Positions 1-7,400 of a DNA stretch of 10,468 nucleotides are shown piece by piece. A program made the translations under genes and the position numbers. Under the pieces are notes generated by a model. That model saw nothing but the letters and a program-made list of their open reading frames with translations, made no database searches and was not told the DNA's origin. Numbering within the stretch: position 1 is the first letter of the stretch; each line of letters opens with the position of its first letter. Origin of the DNA: Tidjanibacter sp. (GTDB lineage: Bacteria; Bacteroidota; Bacteroidia; Bacteroidales; Rikenellaceae); contig JAGBVY010000025.1 in the NCBI GenBank assembly GCA_017630115.1, positions 1-10,468 of the forward strand, read 5' to 3'.

Positions 1-715
1 GGTTGATAACCTCGCCTGTGGTGTTTTCGTCGGCAATCCAACCTGCATACTTCTCGGCAGTGAGAGGATACTCACCCCAGCCCTGATTTGAGAAGCGGAA
101 AGCAATATCGTCGGAGAGTTTATAGTTGCGGAGCAACACGCGGAGCTTGGAGTCGAGCGAGTTGGCATACACAAAGTTGGGGCTCTTCCAACCGAGCACA
201 TGGCGGGCACCCTCGGCCAACATAGCCTTGAAGCCCATTGCAGCAACCTGCTCGCCAATCTGGTCGGAGTAGATAAGCTCCGTATTGCGGAACGAGGTGG
301 GAGTATAACCAAACTCGTTCTTCATAAGTTCAACATGGTCCTCAACCTCCCTCTTGAACTCCTCGGGCGAGATGAGTGCCGAGAGCGAGTGAGAGTAAGT
401 CTCGGCAAGGAACTCCACGCAACCTGTCTGGGCAAGTGCACGGAAGCTATCCAACACCTCGGGGGTGTAGCTGCGGAACTGCTCGATAGCCAAACCCGAA
501 ATTGAGAAAGTAACCTTAAAGGCGCCCTCATTCTCCCTGATAAGGCGCAACAAGAGGTTGTTCATAGGCAGGTAGCACTCGGCTGCCACACGCTGCATAA
601 TGGAGCGGTTTGCGCTCACATCGAGGTAGTTGTGGTCCTTGCCCATATTAAAAAAGCGGTAAGTTTTAAGCCTCAGTGGCTGGTGTACCTGAAAGTATAG
701 ACAAACTGTTTTCAT
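1..715 (-). CDS. GH57 alpha-amylase-like glycoside hydrolase, N-terminal part (runs off left edge)
   Basis: Reading the minus strand from the ATG at 713-715 gives 238 residues with no stop before the window edge, so the C-terminal part is missing. The start is placed by the family's N-terminal signature: residues 7-16 read YFQVHQPLRL, with the HQP motif (residues 11-13) that opens the GH57 barrel. A GCVEF segment (98-102) fits the second conserved GH57 region. FRNTE (142-146) fits the third, which would make Glu146 or the adjacent aligned acid the nucleophile. The catalytic aspartate region should lie beyond the left edge. GH57 enzymes are retaining alpha-glucan hydrolases, transferases or branching enzymes; no signal peptide is seen, so a cytoplasmic role on glycogen is likely. 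It is the last visible gene of the glycogen cluster, 99 bases after the GT4 stop. Whether it hydrolyses or branches cannot be decided from this half. Confidence 0.87.
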   Translation of the reverse strand, partial: MKTVCLYFQVHQPLRLKTYRFFNMGKDHNYLDVSANRSIMQRVAAECYLPMNNLLLRLIRENEGAFKVTFSISGLAIEQFRSYTPEVLDSFRALAQTGCVEFLAETYSHSLSALISPEEFKREVEDHVELMKNEFGYTPTSFRNTELIYSDQIGEQVAAMGFKAMLAEGARHVLGWKSPNFVYANSLDSKLRVLLRNYKLSDDIAFRFSNQGWGEYPLTAEKYAGWIADENTTGEVIN

Positions 716-739
716 ATCGGTTTTAGGTTTTATCGGGAG

Positions 740-809
740 GTTCTATAAATTAGGTCGAGAAATAGAACTCTTCCTTTAAATTAATTACTCATTTACTAAT
801 TTATAGAAC
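740..809. repeat. 14-bp perfect inverted repeat with 42-base loop between the GT4 and GH57 genes
   Basis: GTTCTATAAATTAG at 740-753 is the exact reverse complement of CTAATTTATAGAAC at 796-809. The pair occupies most of the 99-base gap between the two genes. Read as minus-strand RNA it gives a 14-bp, AT-rich stem closing a 42-base loop, 25 bases before the GH57 start. It could be an RNA hairpin that tunes downstream expression, the ends of a small inserted element, or paired operator half-sites. The palindrome is certain; its function is not. No convincing Bacteroides-type promoter is visible inside the loop. Confidence 0.8.
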
Positions 810-814
810 ATTCC

Positions 815-2116
815 TTATTTTTTCTGCTCGTTAATAACACGCTCATAGCCTGCCTTGATTTTGGCCGCTGCGTTGTTCCATTTAAGGCCGTTGACCTCCT
901 CCAAGCCTTTGCGGGCAAAAAGTTTGCCCAGCGCGGGGTAGGTCACAAGACCATAGATTGCGTCTGCCATAGCATCCACATCCCAATAGTCCACCTTCAC
1001 AGCGTAGTCCAACACCTCGGCAACACCCGACTGTTTGGAGATAATTGTGGGGACATTCGACCTCATAGCCTCCAAGGGCGAGATACCGAAAGGCTCACTC
1101 ACCGAAGGCATAACATAGACATCGCTAAGGGCAAACATCTTCTGCACATCGGCTCCACGCAAAAAGCCCGTAAAGTGGAACCTGTCGGATATACCCAAGC
1201 GGGCCACACGACGGATGACGTGGTTCATCATATCGCCGCTACCAGCCATAACGAACCTCACATTGGAGGTACGTTTGAGCACCTTGGCAGCAGCCTCCAC
1301 AAAGTAGTCGGGGCCTTTTTGGTAGGTGATACGGCCGAGGAAGGTAACAATCTTATCCTTCACACCACGCTCCTCCTCCATATTGTTGTCGGCAAAGCGC
1401 ACAGCGTTGTGAACTGTGATGACCTTCTCGGCAGGAATGCCATACTTATTTATAATTATATTGCGCGTGAGGTTACTAACTGCCATAACCAAGTCGGCAG
1501 CCTCCATACCTCCGCGCTCAATAGCATAGGTCTGCGTATTGATGTTCTCACCGCTACGGTCATACTCAGTGGCGTGCATATGCACCACCAGCGGTTTGCC
1601 CGAGACCTCCTTAGCAGCGATACCCGCATAGTAGGTGAGCCAGTCGTGGGCGTGGATGACATCAAACTGTCCCTCCAACTCAATGGCCACCTGACGAGCT
1701 ACTACCGCATAGCGAGCCACCTCCTCCAACAAATTGGTACCATACTTACCCGAGAAGTTGTATCTCTCGCGCCATACATCGCCCTCGTGGTGAACGCTGC
1801 CCACCTTTTCGCTACGGCTGCGCTCCTGCTCCCACTGCTCAGGCGAGATGTAGGGTACCATATTGGAGTTGATCTCCATAAACTTAACGTGTCGCCAAAT
1901 GTCGCTATCAGCATCGCCGCTACGATAGACAGCATCAACATCGCTGGCATTGACAACCCTAATAAAACGCTGGTCCTCATCACCATACGCTTTGGGAACA
2001 ACAAAAATCACATCCACACCATTGCGGGCCAAACCTCTGGTTAGGCCGTAGCAAGCCGTACCCAGACCGCCTGCAATATGGGGTGGAAACTCCCAACCGA
2101 ACATTAAAACTCTCAT
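815..2116 (-). CDS. GT4 family glycosyltransferase, glycogen-synthase-like
   Basis: A 433-residue, two-domain GT-B glycosyltransferase. The N-terminal Rossmann half begins MRVLMFGWEFPPHIAGGLG; the AGGLG loop (15-19) is the equivalent of the acceptor/nucleotide loop of glycogen and starch synthases. HAHDW (155-159) is a further family motif. The C-terminal half has GRITYQKG (261-268), with Arg262 and Lys267 as likely diphosphate-binding residues. The E-x7-E motif is EPFGISPLE (341-349), Glu341 and Glu349. Length is normal for GT4. The ATG is supported because the hydrophobic first strand starts directly at residue 2. The gene begins 5 bases after the debranching enzyme stop, so the two are almost surely co-transcribed and translationally coupled. 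Placement in a glycogen cluster suggests alpha-glucan elongation from ADP- or UDP-glucose, but the donor cannot be read from sequence and a different sugar transfer is possible. Confidence 0.9.
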   Translation of the reverse strand: MRVLMFGWEFPPHIAGGLGTACYGLTRGLARNGVDVIFVVPKAYGDEDQRFIRVVNASDVDAVYRSGDADSDIWRHVKFMEINSNMVPYISPEQWEQERSRSEKVGSVHHEGDVWRERYNFSGKYGTNLLEEVARYAVVARQVAIELEGQFDVIHAHDWLTYYAGIAAKEVSGKPLVVHMHATEYDRSGENINTQTYAIERGGMEAADLVMAVSNLTRNIIINKYGIPAEKVITVHNAVRFADNNMEEERGVKDKIVTFLGRITYQKGPDYFVEAAAKVLKRTSNVRFVMAGSGDMMNHVIRRVARLGISDRFHFTGFLRGADVQKMFALSDVYVMPSVSEPFGISPLEAMRSNVPTIISKQSGVAEVLDYAVKVDYWDVDAMADAIYGLVTYPALGKLFARKGLEEVNGLKWNNAAAKIKAGYERVINEQKK

Positions 2117-2121
2117 AGCGA

Positions 2122-4056
2122 CTATTTTTTCTGTTTCTCAATCATCTGGTTAATACGAAGTATTGCTCCAACACTCCAAGCCTGCGAAATCGCACCGCGC
2201 GCATCGTGTGGTGGATCGCCCTCGTAAATCTCCGAGATAGAGCCAATACCCTTGGTGTTCATCTCCTCCTCGAAGGCCTCCAAAATCTCCTCGGCCTTGT
2301 AGAGGAAGCCCTTGCCCTGAACATCAAACTTAGCCTTCACATAGTGTTCCAAAGGCCATACCCACACTGTACCCTGATGGTAGGCCTCGTCGCGACCACG
2401 TTGGTCGCCACCATAGCGTCCCTTATAGAGAGGGTTGCGAGGCGAGAGGGTACGCAATCCGCGAGGCGTCAGAAGGTGGCGCTTAACCACATCTGCCACA
2501 GCCTCTTGCTGCACCAACGAAAGCATCTTATAGTTCATCGAGCAAGCGATAATCTGGTTGGGGCGGATGAAAGTGTTTGCACCACTGCCGTCAACATAGT
2601 CGGCCAAATAGCCTTCTTCGAGCCAGAAGAGCCTGAGGAACGACTCCTTAGTCTGAGCGGGGAGCTCCTTCCACTCCTCCACAAAGGCCTTATCACCAGC
2701 CTCAGTAGCGCACTCCAAAGCATAGCACAATGCGTTGTACCAGAGCGCATTGACCTCAACTTGGTAACCATCTCTGCCTGTTACAGGTTTGCCATCGACG
2801 CAAGCATCCATCCAAGTGATAGCATACTCAGGATGCGATGCCCACACAAGGCCGTTGGTGTGGAGTGCAACCACGCCGTCGATACCCCTGCGGTAGGCCG
2901 ACAAAACATCCTTCACATACTTGCCATAGCGCTCCCAAGTCTCCTTGCGGCCGATGTGCTCTTCGAGCTGTTGGAGAGTCCACACAAACCACAGAGGTGC
3001 ATCCACCGAGTTGTAGGCTGTGCCCACATTGGGGAAGAGACCCTCTTTCATCTCGCGTGTGATTGTATCGAGCACATCCAAACAAGCCTGCACATCGCCC
3101 TGAGCGAGGGTGATACCGGGCAGCGACACAAAGGTATCCCTACCCCAGCGGCCAAACCAAGGATAGCCGGCCACAACCTCACTCCTACCACCCGAGCGGA
3201 TTACAAACTGGTGGGCCGAATGTTTCAGGAGCGAAATGAAGTCGGTCTTGGAGTTACGCTCGGAGAGCTCCTTCTGGAAAGCATCTTGGAGCTTCTCGGG
3301 GTCGATTTCTTCGAGCGAAGCGGAGAATACGAGAGGTTTGTTTTTGGCGAGTTTCACCTCGAAGTAGCCCGTAGTCATCAGGTCCTCGTGGTGGTCGTAG
3401 CCACGCTTGGCCTCCTCGGCATACTCAAAGTCGTAGTACCAGTCGGGGGCTGCCACAAACTCGGCCATTGGGTCGGAGCACTGCATATAGAGGTAGGGGA
3501 ACTCCTCATACAAGCGACACTTCACACCGCCCTTAACATCCCACGAGTGGCCATTGGCATACATATTGGCCTTACTCAGGGCGTGTTTCTCGCGGAAGGC
3601 GAGGAAGGGACGCAGGCGCAAAGTGGTCTCACTCTTAGCTTCCAGCAGTGTGTAACGCACAAAAAGTCGCGAGTGGGAGGTGTGCTGACGCCAAAGAATC
3701 TCCTTCTTCAACAGTACGCCTCCTACACGATAGAGAATTGTTGGCGTGGGATTATACTCGAAGTCCACAATATATTTGTGACCTCGAGGTTCGTAGATTC
3801 CGGGAAAACGGTGCAGAGCAAGGTTGAACTGCTGACCGTGCTGGATGACGGTCTCGTCGAGCGACGAAAGAAGTACATAGCTCTTCTCATCGCCCTCTTT
3901 GATGGGGCAGACCATAAGGCCGTGATACTTGCGTGTATTACAACAAACAATGGTGGTGCTCATATAACCTCCCGTGCGGTTGGTCGAGAGCATCTCCCTT
4001 TGGAGCGAATACTCAAGGTTGCCCAAGCTGTTTTTGTCAAATGTTAATACTGCCAT
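2122..4056 (-). CDS. Glycogen debranching enzyme (amylo-alpha-1,6-glucosidase, GH133 type)
   Basis: A 644-residue protein with the architecture of the archaeal/bacterial-type debranching enzyme. An N-terminal beta-rich domain (about 15-240) contains SLQREMLSTNRTGGY and NTRKYHGLMV. A C-terminal (alpha/alpha)6 barrel (about 270-635) follows. Barrel landmarks are WFGRWGRDTFVSLPG (300-314), NSVDAPLWFVW (349-359), EAYHQGTVWVWPLEHY (557-572) and SEIYEGDPPHDARGAISQAWS (608-628). By analogy with related inverting glucosidases, Asp352 and Glu609 are plausible catalytic acids; this is inference. It hydrolyses the alpha-1,6-linked glucose left at branch points after phosphorylase digestion and so complements the GT35 domain upstream. 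No signal peptide is visible. The ATG at 4054-4056 follows an AT-rich stretch without a Shine-Dalgarno, as usual for the phylum. It has the length of a single-activity bacterial enzyme, lacking the transferase half of eukaryotic debranchers. Confidence 0.94.
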   Translation of the reverse strand: MAVLTFDKNSLGNLEYSLQREMLSTNRTGGYMSTTIVCCNTRKYHGLMVCPIKEGDEKSYVLLSSLDETVIQHGQQFNLALHRFPGIYEPRGHKYIVDFEYNPTPTILYRVGGVLLKKEILWRQHTSHSRLFVRYTLLEAKSETTLRLRPFLAFREKHALSKANMYANGHSWDVKGGVKCRLYEEFPYLYMQCSDPMAEFVAAPDWYYDFEYAEEAKRGYDHHEDLMTTGYFEVKLAKNKPLVFSASLEEIDPEKLQDAFQKELSERNSKTDFISLLKHSAHQFVIRSGGRSEVVAGYPWFGRWGRDTFVSLPGITLAQGDVQACLDVLDTITREMKEGLFPNVGTAYNSVDAPLWFVWTLQQLEEHIGRKETWERYGKYVKDVLSAYRRGIDGVVALHTNGLVWASHPEYAITWMDACVDGKPVTGRDGYQVEVNALWYNALCYALECATEAGDKAFVEEWKELPAQTKESFLRLFWLEEGYLADYVDGSGANTFIRPNQIIACSMNYKMLSLVQQEAVADVVKRHLLTPRGLRTLSPRNPLYKGRYGGDQRGRDEAYHQGTVWVWPLEHYVKAKFDVQGKGFLYKAEEILEAFEEEMNTKGIGSISEIYEGDPPHDARGAISQAWSVGAILRINQMIEKQKK

Positions 4057-4112
4057 ATCTCTTGTGCAATAATATGTAAAAAATTAAATTGTTTTGCTCT
4101 GCTATCTACTTT

Positions 4113-4182
4113 GACGAACGACTACCGTCTACCGTCAACCGACGACCGTCAACCGACGACCGACGACCGACCTAAGTCAAAA
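4113..4182. repeat. Degenerate heptanucleotide tandem array, ten units
   Basis: Ten consecutive 7-base units fit the interval exactly. The first eight (4113-4168) follow the loose consensus G-A/T-C-N-A-C-C, for example GACGACC and GTCAACC. The last two (GACCTAA, GTCAAAA) are decayed. Variation between units is concentrated at positions 2 and 4, while C3, A5 and C6 are almost constant in the core units. The array ends at the base before the nonamer array begins. It is not coding and has no spacers, so it is not a CRISPR. Confidence 0.85.
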
Positions 4183-4218
4183 GGCTTTAAGGGCTTTAAG
4201 GGCCTTAGAGGCCTTAAT
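4183..4218. repeat. Nonanucleotide tandem array, four units
   Basis: Four adjacent 9-base units of consensus GGCYTTARR run from 4183: two identical GGCTTTAAG units, then GGCCTTAGA and GGCCTTAAT. The 3' half is close to a dyad: TTAAGG at 4196 pairs with CCTTAA ending at 4217. It follows the heptamer array with no intervening base. Confidence 0.85.
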
Positions 4219-4338
4219 GACATAAGTCTTATATTTACCATCTGGCGAGGCTATTTTTGGGCTTGCTCGTAGTCCAAGGCTCCGCAGTTTACCCTCGTAA
4301 ATGAGGAAGGCGGGTAGCTCGCCAAACAAATTATGTCA
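4218..4338. repeat. Partial or rearranged copy of the palindromic intergenic element
   Basis: Positions 4243-4309 repeat 4360-4426 in direct orientation with 65 of 67 bases identical; the two differences are near the middle. Beyond 4309 the right arm departs from the other copy and is shortened. The unit is still bracketed by a perfect 8-bp inverted repeat, TGACATAA at 4218-4225 and TTATGTCA at 4331-4338. An internal GGCG/CGCC pair near 4309-4323 suggests a shorter replacement stem. It resembles a decayed sibling of the element at 4350-4470. Confidence 0.75.
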
Positions 4339-4349
4339 CCCTTATGGTT

Positions 4350-4470
4350 AAAATTCGTATGGCGAGGCTATTTTTGGGCTTGCTCGTAGTCCGAGGCTCC
4401 GCAGTTTACACTCGTAAATGAGGAAGCCGAGGACAAGGCAAGTGCAAAAATAGCCCGCCAGACGAATTTT
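4350..4470. repeat. 121-bp imperfect palindromic element (REP/MITE-like), directly after the fusion gene
   Basis: The two halves are imperfect reverse complements along their whole length. Perfect blocks are AAAATTCGT 4350-4358 with 4462-4470, GCTATTTTT 4367-4375 with 4446-4454, CTTGC 4379-4383 with 4438-4442, and TTTAC 4405-4409 with GTAAA 4414-4418 around a 4-base loop. Its right end reaches the first base of the fusion gene's TAA stop (minus strand 4472-4470). Transcribed from the minus strand, it would fold into one long hairpin followed by a short U run. It could therefore also act as a terminator or a 3'-end mRNA stabiliser. It has no coding capacity. Confidence 0.8.
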
Positions 4471-7400
4471 TAGGCCCACTTAACCAGCGCAAAGTCCATA
4501 CGATGTGGCAACTTCGAGTTCTTGGGGAATACCCTCAGTGCTGCGTCGTAAGAACCTGTGTGCTCCATAAGAGCATCAACAGCATAGACAACCTTCGAAC
4601 CCTCAACGCTTACCACTTCGAGCTCTACCTTGCCCGCAATCTTAACGTCGTGAGCGCTGTCAATCTGGCTAGCCAGCAGCAACTCTACGCCAATATCCTC
4701 GGGCGAGAGGCCGTCGATATCAAGCACAGCCTCGAAGCGATATTTGTTGCCTACGAGCATTGTCTGCTTGCTCATATCGGCCTGTTTGGTTTCGAGCACC
4801 TTAACCCTATCCCAAGCAGCACTTACCTTGCGTTTCCAAGCGGCAATCTCGCGTGCGAGCAAGAAGTCGCTCCTGACAATCTCGCGGTGACGCTCATAGA
4901 GGGGGTTGTAGAAACGCTCCTCGTAGTCGGTGAGCATACGGTTGGTAGTGAAGTTCGACGCGATATCGGCAATACAGCTCTTCATACTCTTAATCCAACC
5001 GGTAGGCATACCCTCCTCATTGCGGTTGTAGTAGAGGGGTACAATCTCCTCCTCGATGGTGCGATAAATCATCTCTGCATCGAGCTCGTTCTGGTGGTTC
5101 TGGTCGGTGTAGGTGCGCTCCATAGGCAGCATCCAACCAGCACCCTCCTTGTAGCCCTCAACCCACCAGCCGTCGAGCACGCTGAACTGCATAACACCGT
5201 TCATCACAGCCTTCTCACCGCTGGTACCCGAAGCCTCCAAAGGACGGGTAGGAGTATTGAGCCAAATATCTACACCCTGAACCATCTTCCTCGAAATGTC
5301 CATATCGTAGTTGGGCAGGAAGATAATCTTACCCACAAACTCAGGCATAGCCGACACAGCCACAATGCGTTTAATCAGCTCCTGACCGGGAATATCCTGT
5401 GGGTGGGCCTTACCTGCAAATACAAACTGCACAGGACGCTCGGGGTTGTTGACAATAGCCGAGAGTCTTTCGAGGTTGGTAAAGAGCAGGTGGGCACGTT
5501 TATATGTTGCAAACCTTCGTGCAAAACCAATGGTCAGCACATCGGGCTTGAAGTTCTCCTTAACTGCCACCATCTGGCTGGGCGAGTGGGTGGGCGACTT
5601 CGACTTGTCGCTCATAATCTTGCCAACAGTCTTATAGAGGCGCTGTTTGAGGGTCAGGCGGGCATCCCAAAGCTCCTTGTCGGGGATGGAATTAACCTTC
5701 TGCCAAGCAGGAATGTCGTACTGCTCCTGCGAGAAGCCCTCAGCAAAGTATTTCGAATAGAGCCTACGCAATACCGACGAGGTCCAAGTGGGGAAGTGAA
5801 CACCATTGGTCACATAGCCAATGTGCAACTCATCCTTGAAGTAGCCGGGCCACATATCGCCCAGAATCTCCTTGCTCACCTCGCCGTGGAGCCAGCTCAC
5901 ACCATTGACCTCCTGCGAGAGGTTGCAAGCGAGGAAGCTCATAGAGAATTTCTCGCTGGGGTCATTGGGGCGGGTCTTACCCAAGTTGATAAACTGCTCC
6001 CAAGTGATGCCAAGCCTCTCGGGGTAGTGCGACATATACTGACGAATCATCTGCTCGGGGAAGGCGTCGTGACCTGCGGGCACAGGGGTGTGGGTGGTGT
6101 AGAGCGACGAAGAGCGCACTACCTCCAAAGCCTCGCTGAACGAGAGATTCTTGCCCTTGACGTAGTTGTGAATCCTCTCCAAGCCGATGAAGGCTGCGTG
6201 GCCCTCGTTGCAGTGGTAGATGTCGGACTTAATGCCCAGAGCATTCAGAGCGCGGATACCGCCCACGCCGAGCAGCAACTCCTGTTTGAGACGATTCTCC
6301 CAGTCGCCACCATAGAGGTGGTGGGTGATGCTCCTATCCTCCTCGATGTTGAGCTCGTGGTCGGTATCGAGCAGGTAGAGGTCGGTGCGACCCACCTCAC
6401 ACTTCCAAATACGAGCCGTAACCGTACGTCCGGGCAGAGCTACCTGCACCGAGCACCAGTTACCCATCTCGTCACGAGCGGGCGAGATGGGGAGCTTCTG
6501 GAAGTTCTGAGCCTCATAAGCGGCCTCCTGAGCACCCTGAGCCGAGAGTTTCTGAGTAAAATAGCCGTAGCGATAGAGCAAGCCTACTGCCACCATAGGT
6601 ACATTCTTGTCCGAAGCCTCCTTGATGTAGTCACCAGCCAAGATACCCAAGCCACCAGAGTAGATCTTCAACGAGGAGTGCAAACCATACTCCATACTGA
6701 AATAGGCAATCCTTGGACCCTGAGCCTGAGCTTTCTTGCCCATATAGGTGCGATACTGACCATATACATCGTCGAGCTTAGCGAGGAACTCCTTATCCTG
6801 CTCCAACTCTTTCACCTTCGAGTAGGTGAGTTTGTCGAGGAAAGCGATAGGATTCTTCGAGGTAGCCGCCCACAACTCAGCGTCGATATACTCAAAGAGC
6901 TCGTGAGCGCCGAGGGTCCAGCTCCACCAGAGGTTCTTCGAGAGAATCTCCAATGCGCGCAACCTCTCGGGCAGACTCTTCTCAACCATAAGCCTACTCC
7001 ACGAGGGGCGGCTGCTAACCAACTGCTGACGCACGAAGTTTACCTGCTCATTAGCGCTACCACCATCGTAAACAGCCTTATTGGTGCGGGTAATAACCCT
7101 ATCAAGAGCTACACCATAAGCCTCGGTGTAGTGTTTTACAAAGTTGCTCCACAGAGCCGTACGCGAAATCTCATAAGCCGACTTACGCACCTCATCATAC
7201 TCCTTCTTACCCATTGCAGCATAGCGCTCAATGGTGTCGGCAATAGAGTCGATAACCGAAGCATCGTTGGAGTCGTTGCGAGTGATTACGCTCACACCCT
7301 TGTGGCTGTCGTCCATATCATCAACCCACTTACCAAAGCCTGCCAACGAGGTGGTAATGGTAGGAATCGAGAAGGCAACGCTCTCCAAAGGAGTGTAGCC

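Larger units (their letters stand above)
4057..4469. other. Repeat-filled intergenic region between the fusion gene and the debrancher
   Basis: This 413-base gap has no convincing gene on either strand. Listed in plus coordinates, it holds an AT-rich debrancher leader (4057-4112), a heptamer array (4113-4182), a nonamer array (4183-4218), a partial palindromic element (4218-4338) and a full palindromic element (4350-4470). No clear Bacteroides-type promoter was found for the debrancher; the best -7 look-alike, TATTATTG about 20 bases before its ATG, lacks a matching -33. It therefore remains open whether the debrancher is read through from the fusion gene. Confidence 0.75.

Noticed and set aside
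4057..4112. Promoter for the debranching enzyme (TATTATTG as a -7 box)
   Set aside because: There is no TTG at a spacing of 19-21 bases upstream on the minus strand, so the match is too weak to list.
4113..4182. CRISPR array
   Set aside because: Units of 7 bases are contiguous without spacers, and no cas genes are nearby.
4113..4218. Resemblance of adjacent heptamers and nonamers to V(D)J-type recombination signals
   Set aside because: Neither the heptamer nor the nonamer sequence matches those signals, the 12/23-base spacer is absent, and the units are tandem.
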